33,034 nt of DNA from Alphaproteobacteria bacterium (lineage in GTDB: Bacteria; Pseudomonadota; Alphaproteobacteria; M2410): NCBI GenBank assembly GCA_030614785.1, contig JAUWTJ010000045.1:1-33034 (forward strand), written 5' to 3'. Shown here in pieces: positions 23,948 through 32,798 of this stretch. Made by a program: the position numbers and the translations under genes. How positions within the stretch are numbered: the stretch's first letter is position 1; each line of letters opens with the position of its first letter. The notes below the pieces were generated by a model, which did not search any database, had not been told where the DNA came from, and saw only the letters and a list, made by a program, of their open reading frames with translations.

Positions 23948-25378
23948 TCAATCATCGACGCCGCCGACCAGGCAGTATTTGATTTCAACAAAGTCATCAA
24001 TGCCGTATTTGGACCCTTCCCGGCCCATCCCGCTTTCCTTGATGCCGCCAAACGGCGCAACTTCCGTCGAGATAATGCCCTCATTGATCCCGATGATGCC
24101 ATACTCAAGCGCCTCGGAAACACGCCACACGCGGCCAAGGTCGCGGGCGTAGAAATAGGCGGCAAGACCGTAGGGCGTATCATTGGCATACTGAATAACC
24201 TCCGCCTCATCCGTAAAGCGCACAATAGGTGCCACCGGGCCGAAAATCTCGTTGCGGCAGACCGCCATATCGGGCGTCACGCCGGTGAGCACCGTTGGTT
24301 CAAAGAACGTGCCGCCGCGGGCATGCCGTCCCCCGCCAAGCCTTGCTTCGGCGCCTTTGCCCAGAGCCTCATCCACCAGGCCGGAGACCTTCGTCACCGC
24401 CGCCTCATTGATCAGCGGCCCGACCTGCACATTATCGTCGGCGCCGTTGCCAACGCTGAGCGCTTCTACCGCTTTAGAGAATTTTTCAACGAACACCTCA
24501 TAGACGCCGTCCTGAACGTAGAACCGGTTGGCGCAGACACAGGTCTGCCCCGCATTGCGGTATTTGGCCGCCATGGCGCCTTGAACCGCCGCATCAATGT
24601 CCGCGTCATCAAAAACAATGAACGGCGCATTGCCGCCAAGCTCAAGAGAGACCTTCTTGACGGTTCCCGCCGCCTGCGCCATCAAAAGCTTGCCCACAGG
24701 TGTTGACCCGGTAAACGAGATCTTGCGCACCGACGGATGCGTAGTCAGCACTTTGCCAATCCCTGCCGGATCATTGGTCGTGATAACCTTGAAAGCGGCG
24801 GCGGGAATGCCAGCCTCTACCGCCAGGGTCTCGAGCGCCAGCGCCGACAAGGGTGTTGCCTCGGCCGGTTTGATCAGCGCGGTACATCCTGCCGCCAACG
24901 CCGGTGCGACTTTGCGCGTGATCATGGCGACCGGGAAGTTCCACGGCGTGATGGCCGCAACGACACCGATCGGCTGCTTCAGAACCAGGATACGTTTGCC
25001 TGCGGCGTGGCTCGGAATGACATCGCCGTAGATGCGTTTGGCCTCCTCGCCAAACCATTCCACAAAACTGGCCCCATAGGTCACCTCGCCGCGCGCCTCG
25101 GCCAACGGCTTGCCGCATTCAGCTGTAATGAGCTGCGCCAGATCCTCGGTATGCGCTGTGATCAGCTCAAACCATTTCCGGAGGATCCCGGCCCGCGCCT
25201 TGCCGGTTAGCCCTGACCAGGACCCAAGCGCTTCTTGCGCCGCCAGTATAGCTGCTTCAGTTTCTTTGGCTGTGTAATCCTTGACCGTTTCAAGCACCGC
25301 GCCGGTCGCCGGATTGGTCACGATAAGCCCGGTTTCAAGGCCCGTTTTGTCCGTCAGCAATTTATCTGTCAGCGCCAT
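23948..25378 (-). CDS. gabD: Succinate-semialdehyde dehydrogenase-type aldehyde dehydrogenase
   Basis: A 476-residue aldehyde dehydrogenase. Visible motifs are ITPWNFPVAMITRKVAPALA, the Rossmann FTGSTPVGKLL, catalytic Glu in LELGGNAPFIV, catalytic Cys in NAGQTCVCANRFYVQ and the C-terminal PFGGIKESGMGREGSKYGID. QTCVCANR and KPAEATPLSALAL are characteristic of GabD, which oxidises succinate semialdehyde to succinate with NADP+ or NAD+. The Cys-x-Cys pair (CVC) occurs in redox-sensitive members. No GABA transaminase is nearby, so a related semialdehyde (for example glutarate semialdehyde) is possible. Confidence 0.9.
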   Translation of the reverse strand: MALTDKLLTDKTGLETGLIVTNPATGAVLETVKDYTAKETEAAILAAQEALGSWSGLTGKARAGILRKWFELITAHTEDLAQLITAECGKPLAEARGEVTYGASFVEWFGEEAKRIYGDVIPSHAAGKRILVLKQPIGVVAAITPWNFPVAMITRKVAPALAAGCTALIKPAEATPLSALALETLAVEAGIPAAAFKVITTNDPAGIGKVLTTHPSVRKISFTGSTPVGKLLMAQAAGTVKKVSLELGGNAPFIVFDDADIDAAVQGAMAAKYRNAGQTCVCANRFYVQDGVYEVFVEKFSKAVEALSVGNGADDNVQVGPLINEAAVTKVSGLVDEALGKGAEARLGGGRHARGGTFFEPTVLTGVTPDMAVCRNEIFGPVAPIVRFTDEAEVIQYANDTPYGLAAYFYARDLGRVWRVSEALEYGIIGINEGIISTEVAPFGGIKESGMGREGSKYGIDDFVEIKYCLVGGVDD

Positions 25379-25469
25379 GGTTTTTCTCCCGCCAGTGTGT
25401 CTCTATTACCAGCTTAAAGGCACCTGCCGGGCAGGCTTGTCAAGAGGACCACACGGCGCACCGATCCGG

Positions 25470-25498
25470 TTGTCCCTCTGCGGCAGACTTCCTATAGT
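25470..25498 (+). promoter_or_regulatory. Sigma-70-type promoter upstream of the multiheme cytochrome gene
   Basis: TTGTCC (25470-25475), a 17-base spacer and TATAGT (25493-25498). It is oriented toward the GTG start 28 bases downstream, leaving a short leader that contains the GGAG ribosome-binding site. Confidence 0.65.
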
Positions 25499-25525
25499 GA
25501 GTCGCAATCAACGGAGAACTCGAGA

Positions 25526-27819
25526 GTGCGCCTTTCCATTCCTGTTACCGTTTTTGTGACCCTGGCCGTACTCATGATGGCCACGTTTGATCCGGCAAGA
25601 GCAACCCCGTCTCCTGTTGCATTCACCGGGGCTGACGCGGCGACCTGCGCTGAATGCCATGCGGCAGCCGTTAAAGCCTGGCAAGGCTCCCATCACGCCC
25701 GCGCCATGCAGCATGCCAGTCCCGCGACAGTCCTTGGCACCTTCGAGGATCAGGTGCTGACCCACGCAGGCGAACACACTCTCCTGTCACGGCAAGGCGG
25801 CAAATACTTCGCATCAGTCTCTTCCCCCGGCAGCAAAGCCGCCGCGCAGCAATTCGAAGTGCTCTACACCTTCGGCATCACCCCCCTGCAGCAATATCTC
25901 GTGGAGACCGAACCTGGCCGCCTGCAAGCGCTCCCCTGGGCTTGGGATGCTCGCGCCGATGCTGAAGGCGGCGGGCGCTGGTATCATCTTTATGACGGCG
26001 ACACCGTGCCGCCCGGCGATCGGCTGCACTGGAAAAGTCCCTTACAAAACTGGAACGGGATGTGTGCAGATTGTCATTCGACCGCACTTGCCCGGAACTA
26101 CGATGTCTCCGGGGATCACTTTGCAACCACCGCCGCCGCCGTCAACATCTCCTGCGCCTCGTGCCACGGCGACGCCGCAGATCACCTCCTTGCGATGCAG
26201 CAGGAGACCAGGCCTCCATCCGGCAGCTTCGACGATGTCATTGATTTCTCGATTCGGCCACCTCGCGCTTTGAACGGGCCGCCGCAGAGGCCACCGCCAC
26301 GAACCTGGGCGCGCCTCACCAGGGCCGTGAGATCGAGGTCTGCGCCGCGTGCCATTCACGCCGAACACCGCTGACAAGTAAAATTGACCCTGCCGCCCCC
26401 TTCCTCGACCAGTTCACCCCTGATCTGCTGGATGAGGGCCTCTATTACCCCGACGGGCAAATCCAGGATGAGGTCTATGTCTTGGGGTCCTTCATGCAGA
26501 GTAAAATGGCGGCAGCGGGCGTCACCTGCAGCCATTGTCACGACGCCCACGCCCTGACCCTGAAGCGCGGCGGCAATGCCCTGTGCACATCGTGCCACGC
26601 GCCGGAGGTTTTCGACACATCAGACCACCACCGTCACCTGCCCGCCTCCAAAGGTGCGCGGTGCGTCTCCTGTCACATGCCTCAGACCACCTATATGGGG
26701 ATCGACGCGCGCCGCGATCACAGCTTCAAGGTGCCACGACCGGATCTCTCGGAAAGCCTCGGCACACCCAATGCCTGCACCACCTGCCACGCCGACATGA
26801 CCAACAAGGCGGCGGCAACGCATATTGCTGCATGGCACGGGCCCCGCGAGGCCGACAATCGGGCCGCCCAAACCCTGGCCGCCGCGAGGGCTCGCAATCC
26901 GGCGGCCAGAGCGCCCCTCCTCGCGTTCATAGAGGATGAAACCCGCCCGGCCATCACCCGTGCGACCGCTCTCAGCCTCATCGCCAATGTGCCAGACCGC
27001 GCCCTCATGACTGTCGCAACGACGCGTCTGAACGACACCGATCCCCTCATCCGCATTGGAGCCATTCGTGCCCTGACAATCCTGGCGCCGCAGTACCGCG
27101 TGGACGCGCTCGCTCCGCTCCTCGACGACACCGTCAAATCAGTCCGCATGGAAGCAGCAACAGCGCTGCAAGATATGCCGGCAAGCGCCTTTTCAGGCGA
27201 TGATCGCATCCGGTTCAAAGCCGTCCTTGCGGAGCATCTCAAGGCCAACGATGAAATCGCATGGCGCGGCGAAGGCCGTCTTAATCGTGGCCTCATTCTC
27301 CAGGGCCAGGGCGAGCTCGATACGGCGGCCCGGCACTACAAAAAATCAATTGAAATCGACCCCGCCTTTACCCCGTCCTACATCAATCTCTCCGAGCTTT
27401 TGCGCTCCGGTGGCTCTGAAGAGGAGACACAGGCAACGCTCCTTCAAGGTCTTGCAGCCGCGCCCGATGACGGCGCGCTGGAACATGCCCTCGGCCTTGC
27501 CCTCATCCGCGCGGACAAGACGGAAGAGGCCATGGCACATCTTGCAAGAGCCACTGTTCTCGCACCGCAAACCTCGCGCTTTGCCTACGTCCATGCCGTC
27601 GCACTACATTCTGTCGGCAAGACACCCGAAGCTCGCGCCCGCCTGCAAGCCGCTCTCGTGCACCATCCATATGACCCGGACTTGCTCACCCTGGGGTTTT
27701 CGCTCGCCGATGAAACAGGCGACCGTGGCGCCATGCTCCGCTATGCCGGGCAGCTGGCAGAGATTTTTCCCGATGACCCGAACTGGCCAGACCGCCCCAT
27801 ACGCCTGCAACAAAACTGA
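25526..27819 (+). pseudogene. Eight-CXXCH multiheme cytochrome c with HEAT/TPR-like tail, frameshifted
   Basis: Two frames together encode one protein of about 763 residues. Frame one starts at GTG 25526 with a signal peptide (cut near ARA-TPS) and carries CAECH, CADCH and CASCH; it then runs off-frame to a stop at 26374. Frame two takes over near 26251 (DSATSRFERAAAEAT) and carries CAACH, CSHCH, CTSCH, CVSCH and CTTCH. Helical repeats resembling HEAT follow (about 26890-27220), then TPR-like repeats (AARHYKKSIEIDPAFTPSYI) to 27819. The join needs one missing base near 26249-26254. Eight hemes fit the periplasmic octaheme cytochrome class, often involved in nitrogen or sulfur oxyanion reactions; the exact reaction is unknown. 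A sequencing error is as likely as a true mutation. Confidence 0.85.
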
Positions 27820-27842
27820 CTCCAGATGCCCTGTCACCCTGC

Positions 27843-28895
27843 TCAGCAACACGTACCGGCAAGGTCGTCAACTGCGTGAGCGCTTTGAAAAGGTATCGCC
27901 TTGCCACATCCGGGGAAAATTCCGTAGTGGGCGGAAAAATCACCCATAAAGTCAAAATGCTCGGCAAACCGACTTTCTTTCAACATCAGCCAGGTGTTTC
28001 CGCAAACCGGAAAGACACGGCCCTTCTCGATCGCGTGATGACTATCAAGCACAAAGGTCTCTTCAAGCTGTGCGATGCCGCCTTTGTAGATCACGGCCTG
28101 ACCATAGTCTTCGCAATCACCTTCAAGGGTGGCAATGTTAAAAAGCCTGTAGGTCGATGAGAAGAACGATATATCTCCGAGCTTTTTCTGCAGTACCGGG
28201 TTATCCACACCAAGCGGGCGGTCCGTCATCAGGCGCGGGTCACGAAACCCGGTGCTTTGTGCAAGGGTCAAAAAGTCATTCCAGTAAAGCGCGCCGCCAA
28301 GGCACTCGCCATAGAGAACGGGATCATTCTTGAGAGGCTCGGGCAATCGCCTCGAGGCATAAACATCAGAAAAGTAAAACTCGCCACCTGGCTTAAGAAG
28401 GCGGCGCACGCCATCCAGAACCGCCCTTTTGTCCGTTGAAAGATTGACAACGCAATTTGAGACGACGACGTCAAAGCTGTTTGGTTCAAGATCGAGATCA
28501 CAAAGGTTTTCGATCATGCCGTCAATGAACCTTGTATTGGCTTGATCGTAACCGAATTTGGATCTGTGCCAGTCTTCATGAGCCCGGGCAACCTCAAGCT
28601 GCTCAAGGGTCATGTCAACACCGACAACCTCGCCGGCTTCACCGACCATCTGCGACAACACATAGACATCCCGGCCGGCGCCGCAGCCAAGATCGAGCAC
28701 ACGTGCGCCTTCGATGGCTGGCGGGGCGATAAGTCCGCAACCGTAGTATTTGGCGAGAACTTCACCATGCACATTGGACAGGAGGGTCTTTTGCCAGGCG
28801 GGAATGTCATCAGGAGTGCAACACGCATCCGTCTGCAAATCCGCCGAACTTTGAAGAGTCTTGCCGTAGTATTCCTTGACGATGTCGTGCTGCAT
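27843..28895 (-). CDS. arsM: ArsM-like SAM-dependent methyltransferase
   Basis: A 350-residue methyltransferase. The SAM site is VLDLGCGAGRDVYVLS (66-81), followed by VVGVDMTLEQLEVAR. Cysteines sit where arsenite methyltransferases need them: TDACC (25-26), YYGCG (53), VSNCVVNLS (148), YGECLGGAL (198), and a C-terminal Cys-Cys pair (349-350). NCVVNLSTDKRAVL and SDVYASRRLP match the ArsM family. It would methylate trivalent arsenic with SAM. It is divergent from a glycosyltransferase/radical SAM/glycosyltransferase operon, with 201 bases between the start codons, and probably acts with it. A role on another metalloid or substrate is possible, since no arsR or arsenic efflux gene is in view. 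Confidence 0.82.
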   Translation of the reverse strand: MQHDIVKEYYGKTLQSSADLQTDACCTPDDIPAWQKTLLSNVHGEVLAKYYGCGLIAPPAIEGARVLDLGCGAGRDVYVLSQMVGEAGEVVGVDMTLEQLEVARAHEDWHRSKFGYDQANTRFIDGMIENLCDLDLEPNSFDVVVSNCVVNLSTDKRAVLDGVRRLLKPGGEFYFSDVYASRRLPEPLKNDPVLYGECLGGALYWNDFLTLAQSTGFRDPRLMTDRPLGVDNPVLQKKLGDISFFSSTYRLFNIATLEGDCEDYGQAVIYKGGIAQLEETFVLDSHHAIEKGRVFPVCGNTWLMLKESRFAEHFDFMGDFSAHYGIFPGCGKAIPFQSAHAVDDLAGTCC

Positions 28896-28968
28896 TCAAT
28901 TTTTCTTTCCTGATATCTGTTGATCCCGGTATACCTGTAACCAGACGGATGGAAGAGTCACGCCGGAA

Positions 28969-28980
28969 CACGATTTCGTG
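28969..28980. promoter_or_regulatory. Perfect 12-bp palindrome in the divergent promoter region
   Basis: CACGA-TT-TCGTG, placed between the arsM-like gene and the arsenosugar-type operon, 74 bases upstream of arsM and 116 upstream of the operon start. A regulator could bind here and control both directions. The sequence does not match the common ArsR operator pattern ATCAA-N6-TTGAT. Confidence 0.4.
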
Positions 28981-28993
28981 ATTGTGATACATT

Positions 28994-29024
28994 TTGCATC
29001 AGCAGCGCGCCTCGACCTTATACA
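28994..29024 (+). promoter_or_regulatory. Putative promoter with 19-bp spacer for the radical SAM operon
   Basis: TTGCAT (28994-28999) and TATACA (29019-29024) are separated by 19 bases, longer than the usual 17. Such spacing is typical of promoters twisted by MerR-family activators, but no clear dyad lies in the spacer. The -35 overlaps a near-perfect dyad GATACATTTTGCATC (28986-29000). Confidence 0.4.
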
Positions 29025-29096
29025 GTATCGTCGCGCCTTTAGAGCCTGAGGATTTATCTGATGGCCGTTTAATTGAGGAACAGGATAACAGCAGGA

Positions 29097-29825
29097 ATGT
29101 CTGAAACAAACCACGGGGTCAAAATTGACAGTGATAAAAACCAAAGCGATCAAACCTGTCTGGTAATATTCTGTAAGCGACCGACCCTGTTGCAGGGCAA
29201 ACAACGTCTGGCAAAAACCATTGGCGCAGAGCAATGTTTGATGTTTGCAGAATCATTCCTGAAGTGTGCGCTGGAAGATGCCTGTGAATGGCCAGGGCCT
29301 GTTGTTTTGTCTCCTTCATCCCCGGAGGATACAGAATGGGCGAGCGGATTGCTGGCGAGGGACTGCAGGGTCATGGTTCAGCCGGAAGGCGGTCTGGGAC
29401 ATAGAATTCAGGCGGTCGATCACCAGCTTCGTGCCGAGGGGTACAGCAAAATTGTCTTCATAGGAACCGATGCGCCCGCGCTGCGACCCGATCATTACGA
29501 AGAGGCCCACAGGAAAATTGATCTTGTCGATGTTGTGCTTGGCCCGGCATCTGATGGCGGAGTGGTGATCATGGGGTCTTCCACGCCCTGGCCTGATTTA
29601 CTGCCTCTGCCCTGGAGCACTGCACGTCTGGGAAAGGCCCTGACGACAGCATGCCGCCAACACGGCCTTGATGTAAAAACGATTTCCCCGGGCTATGACA
29701 TCGATATTGAAGCTGATCTCCTGAAATTGCAGCAGGATCTTTCAGATGATCTTCGCCCCGCACGGCGGCATCTCTACCAGCAGCTCCGTGAATTCTTGCG
29801 ACAGGGTGGGACCAGATATGCTTGA
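29097..29825 (+). CDS. TIGR04282-type glycosyltransferase (DUF2064)
   Basis: A 242-residue GT-A-like protein. ATG 29097 is preferred; AGGA lies 11 bases upstream, while a TTG at 29073 would give 8 more residues. The family signatures are LVIFCKRPTLLQGKQRLAK near the N-terminus, QPEGGLGHRIQ, and VFIGTDAPALRPDHYEEA with VVLGPASDGGVVIMG, the nucleotide-sugar region. This matches DUF2064/TIGR04282 proteins, annotated as arsenosugar biosynthesis glycosyltransferases. K-R-L at positions of the usual K-T-R-L is a conservative difference. It overlaps the radical SAM gene by 8 bases, so translation is coupled. The donor and acceptor are unknown. Confidence 0.85.
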   Translation: MSETNHGVKIDSDKNQSDQTCLVIFCKRPTLLQGKQRLAKTIGAEQCLMFAESFLKCALEDACEWPGPVVLSPSSPEDTEWASGLLARDCRVMVQPEGGLGHRIQAVDHQLRAEGYSKIVFIGTDAPALRPDHYEEAHRKIDLVDVVLGPASDGGVVIMGSSTPWPDLLPLPWSTARLGKALTTACRQHGLDVKTISPGYDIDIEADLLKLQQDLSDDLRPARRHLYQQLREFLRQGGTRYA

Positions 29826-30768
29826 GCTTCCAAAAATAACGCCTGAGGAAACCTCTCCTTTCCCCTCCCCGGGAGAAGACTGGTACACGACCCCGACCGG
29901 AGATGCGCGGGGGTATATTGACACTCATCGCCTGAAGGAGCTTTGGTTCCATACCGGAACGGTGTGTAACCTGGCCTGTGATTTCTGCCTCGAGGGATCC
30001 AAGCCGGGAGATACACGGCTCGGCCTGGTCAAGCTGGCTGACGTCAAGCCCTATATAGAAGCGGCGCTGGGGCTGGGAGTGGAGCAATTCTCTTTCACAG
30101 GCGGGGAGCCTTTTCTGGCCAAAGACATTGTGAAAATCTTGACCCTGGCGTCTTCACATCGACCTTGCCTGGTCCTGACAAATGGAACCGAACCCTTGTT
30201 GCGGCGCTTCGCGGAACTGGACGTCTTGCGGGAAAGCGCGAACCCGGTTTCGTTCCGCATCAGCCTTGATCACTACAAAGAAGACATTCATGACAAGGGG
30301 CGCGGCAAAGGAAGTTTTTCCAAAGCGCTTGAGGGGCTCAAACTGCTGAGCGATATGGGATTTGCAATTTCGGTCGCACGCCACCTGAAACCTGATGAGG
30401 ACGTCGAGGCCACGAGCGCGGCCTTTGCCAGACTTTTCAGGCAAAACGGGTTGCCTGAAGATCTTCATATAGTGGCTTTCCCGGACTTCGCAGGTCCAGG
30501 ATCATTGCCCGATGTTCCGTTTGTCACCACAGCCTGTATGACCCGCTACCAGACCGAAGAAAGCCGCATGGAGTTCATGTGTGCTTTTTCAAGGATGATC
30601 GTCAAGCAGGCGGGAAAAATGCGGGTCTATGCCTGCACTTTGGTCGATGATGATCCCGCCTATGATCTGGGACCGGCTCTGGATGAGAGCCTGAAGGAAC
30701 GCATCAGCATGAAGCACCATCGTTGTTACAGCTGCTTCGCCTATGGCTCATCGTGCAGTGAACTCTGA
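29818..30768 (+). CDS. Radical SAM protein with Cys-rich C-terminus, arsenosugar-type operon
   Basis: A 316-residue radical SAM enzyme. ATG 29818 has GGGTGGG upstream and overlaps the previous stop; the longer frame lies inside that gene. The [4Fe-4S] motif is C50-x3-C54-x2-C57 in GTVCNLACDFCLEG, and FTGGEPF (93-99) is the SAM-binding GGE motif. The C-terminal part has Cys255, VYACTLVDDD (Cys273) and RCYSCFAYGSSCSEL (Cys303, 306, 313), suggesting an auxiliary cluster of the twitch/SPASM kind. Canonical ArsS has a different Cys-rich domain, so this is probably another enzyme filling the radical SAM slot between the two glycosyltransferases. The substrate, perhaps a methylated arsenical, is inferred. 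Confidence 0.88.
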   Translation: MLELPKITPEETSPFPSPGEDWYTTPTGDARGYIDTHRLKELWFHTGTVCNLACDFCLEGSKPGDTRLGLVKLADVKPYIEAALGLGVEQFSFTGGEPFLAKDIVKILTLASSHRPCLVLTNGTEPLLRRFAELDVLRESANPVSFRISLDHYKEDIHDKGRGKGSFSKALEGLKLLSDMGFAISVARHLKPDEDVEATSAAFARLFRQNGLPEDLHIVAFPDFAGPGSLPDVPFVTTACMTRYQTEESRMEFMCAFSRMIVKQAGKMRVYACTLVDDDPAYDLGPALDESLKERISMKHHRCYSCFAYGSSCSEL

Positions 30769-31449
30769 ATGATGAGTTTGAAGAATGTATCAATAATCAT
30801 CCCGTTGGGACCTGACGAGGATCAGGTGACACCGCTTCTGGATGACCTGGCTACCTTGCCAGCGGAAACGCAGATTGTTCTGGTATCCTGCGACAACGCC
30901 GGTGACCCGGTCCTGCATAAGGGTCGTGTCATGATGATCAACGCAAAGCAGGGCAGAGCCTGCCAGCAAAACGCAGGCGCAAAGGCAGCCACCGGCAAGT
31001 TCCTCTGGTTCCTGCATGCAGATTCGCGCGTTACACCACAGGTTCTCCACGCCCTTGATGTCTCCCTGGATGAAGACCCCGATGCGCTGCACTATTTTCA
31101 TTTGAAGTTTGACGAGGACGGACCTCGGCGCATGCGCCTGAATGAATGGGGCGCCCGGTTTCGCTCCCGGGTTCTCGGGGTCCCGTTTGGGGATCAGGGC
31201 TTCTGTCTGGACAAAAGCGCTTTTGACACAATTGGCGGCTTCCCCGAACATGCTCCTTATGGAGAAGATCATCTGTTGATCTGGTATGCGCGCCAGGCCG
31301 GAGTAAAACTAAAATGCACAGGAACGGCACTTCAGACCAGTGCTCGAAAATATCAGCAGCAAGGATGGGGCGCACTAACGCTCAAATATCAAGCTCTCTG
31401 GATAAAACAGGCCCTGCCCGAAGCATACAAACTGATCCGCAACAAATAG
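30769..31449 (+). CDS. TIGR04283-type family 2 glycosyltransferase
   Basis: A 226-residue GT-A glycosyltransferase. It starts directly after the radical SAM stop (TGA-ATG). SIIIPLGPDEDQVTPLLDDL opens the fold. GRACQQNAGAKAATGKFLWF and FLHADSRVTPQVL hold the donor-binding DxD-like HAD-S element, and GDQGFCLDKSAFDTIGGFPE and YGEDHLLIWYARQAG follow. This is the pattern of TIGR04283 proteins, repeatedly found with TIGR04282 in arsenosugar loci. It probably attaches a sugar to the product of the methyltransferase and radical SAM steps, but neither donor nor acceptor can be read. It ends 104 bases before the convergent acyl-CoA dehydrogenase gene. Confidence 0.85.
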   Translation: MMSLKNVSIIIPLGPDEDQVTPLLDDLATLPAETQIVLVSCDNAGDPVLHKGRVMMINAKQGRACQQNAGAKAATGKFLWFLHADSRVTPQVLHALDVSLDEDPDALHYFHLKFDEDGPRRMRLNEWGARFRSRVLGVPFGDQGFCLDKSAFDTIGGFPEHAPYGEDHLLIWYARQAGVKLKCTGTALQTSARKYQQQGWGALTLKYQALWIKQALPEAYKLIRNK

Positions 31450-31471
31450 CTATGGACGTCAATCAAACGCA

Positions 31472-31495
31472 CTTGAACGGCAAGGCGGGTTCAAG
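31472..31495. terminator. Inverted repeat between convergent genes, possible terminator
   Basis: CTTGAAC (31472-31478) and GTTCAAG (31489-31495) are perfect 7-bp arms around a 10-base loop, between the radical SAM operon and the acyl-CoA dehydrogenase gene. There is no T-tract on either side, so intrinsic termination is doubtful. Confidence 0.35.
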
Positions 31496-31553
31496 CCGCC
31501 CCGGTGTTGTTCGAGACGCTGCTGTGGTTTGTCGCTGCAGAGTCAAAAAGCAC

Positions 31554-32798
31554 CTAGCCAAAGTCCCAGGAAGAACCCGAATGATATTGCTTGAGGACGT
31601 TCTTGGCGATCAGGATTTTGTGCACTTCGTCAGGACCATCAGCAATACGCAAGGTGCGCGCGCCCATGTAATAGCCCGCCAGAGGGTAGTCGGTTGAGAC
31701 ACCAATGCCGCCGAAAGTCTGGATCGCCCGATCGACGACCCGGTGAAAGGCATTGGGAACAAAGACCTTGATCGCCGAGATATCGGTGCGCGGGTCTTTG
31801 CCGCTCTCAATAATCCCGGCTGTGTGGATGGTCATCAATCGCGAGGCCTGAATATCCATATAGCTATCTGCGATGAACCCCTGGATAAACTGTTTGTCCT
31901 CCAGCAGACCGCCGTGAACCTGTCGCTCCGTGGCTCTCTTGACCATCAGGTCGAAAGCCCGCCACATTGAGCCGACACAATTCATGCAATGATAGACACG
32001 GCCCGCTCCGAGGCGATCCTGCGCGGCGGCATGTCCCGTTCCCCGGCTGCCCAGGGCATTTTCCTTCGGCACTCGGACATTGTTATATTTGATTTCACCG
32101 TGCGAATGGCCGGTGTGTCCCCATACCGGAATGTCCCGGACATGCTCAAAACCCTCCGTATCCGTTGGCACGATAATCTGGGTCATTTTTGAATTAACGC
32201 CGCCGTCATCGTCTTCGGTTTCGGTGCGGCACATCACGATGGCAAAATCGGCGTTGCGGGCATTGGACGTAAACCACTTGCGCCCGTTGATCACCCACTC
32301 ATCACCTTCCAGACGCGCGGTGGTCGTGAGCGAGCGCGGATCCGAGCCTGGATTGTCGGGCTCGGTCATTGAGAAGCAGGATTGCATTTCGCCGCGAATG
32401 GACGGCAACAACCATTTTTCGATTTGCTCCGGGCTGGCATATTTGGCGAGCACGCTTTCATTGCCGGCACTGGGCGGCACGATGCCAAAGGCCGAACTGG
32501 AAAAAGGCGACCAGGCCATAATTTCGTTCATATAGGCAAGGGTCAGAAAGCCTGCTCCCATGCCGCCGTATTCGGATGGCAAATGCGGCTTCCACAAACC
32601 TTGCTCACGGACATGATTGCGCAATTCCTCATACAGACTATCTCGCTTTTCCTCGCCGTCCTGCCCGGCCAGAATGCTCTCTTGTGGAATAATATACTCG
32701 CCGACAATTTTGGCAGTACGCAGACGCACAGAGTTAACCTCGTCGCCAAGACCGTCAATAGTGCTGACCGACAGGATATTTTGGCTGGGAATTGTCAT
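31554..32798 (-). CDS. Acyl-CoA dehydrogenase
   Basis: A 414-residue acyl-CoA dehydrogenase. Visible family features are LPSEYGGMGAGFLTLAYMNE, the FAD/substrate motif CFSMTEPDNPGSDPRSL, WVINGRKWFTSNARNADFAIV, the arginine-containing DRLGAGRVYHCMN, IQTFGGIGVSTDYPL and the C-terminal RIADGPDEVHKILIAKN. The last segment is typical of the ACAD10/11-like and FadE-type bacterial group. The usual Glu base of medium-chain enzymes is replaced by the DGPDEVH region, where Asp or Glu may act. It introduces a double bond in an acyl-CoA in beta-oxidation or a related pathway; chain specificity is unknown. AGGAAA lies 7 bases before the ATG. Confidence 0.93.
   Translation of the reverse strand: MTIPSQNILSVSTIDGLGDEVNSVRLRTAKIVGEYIIPQESILAGQDGEEKRDSLYEELRNHVREQGLWKPHLPSEYGGMGAGFLTLAYMNEIMAWSPFSSSAFGIVPPSAGNESVLAKYASPEQIEKWLLPSIRGEMQSCFSMTEPDNPGSDPRSLTTTARLEGDEWVINGRKWFTSNARNADFAIVMCRTETEDDDGGVNSKMTQIIVPTDTEGFEHVRDIPVWGHTGHSHGEIKYNNVRVPKENALGSRGTGHAAAQDRLGAGRVYHCMNCVGSMWRAFDLMVKRATERQVHGGLLEDKQFIQGFIADSYMDIQASRLMTIHTAGIIESGKDPRTDISAIKVFVPNAFHRVVDRAIQTFGGIGVSTDYPLAGYYMGARTLRIADGPDEVHKILIAKNVLKQYHSGSSWDFG

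Noticed and set aside
23375-24706. 443-codon open frame on the + strand across msrA and opposite gabD
   Set aside because: It is a shadow of two strongly supported genes and its translation has low-complexity, Arg/Pro/Ala-rich character typical of a wrong frame.
26230-26260. Programmed ribosomal frameshift as the explanation for the split cytochrome gene
   Set aside because: There is no slippery heptamer or A/T run at the junction. A one-base deletion or sequencing error explains it more simply.
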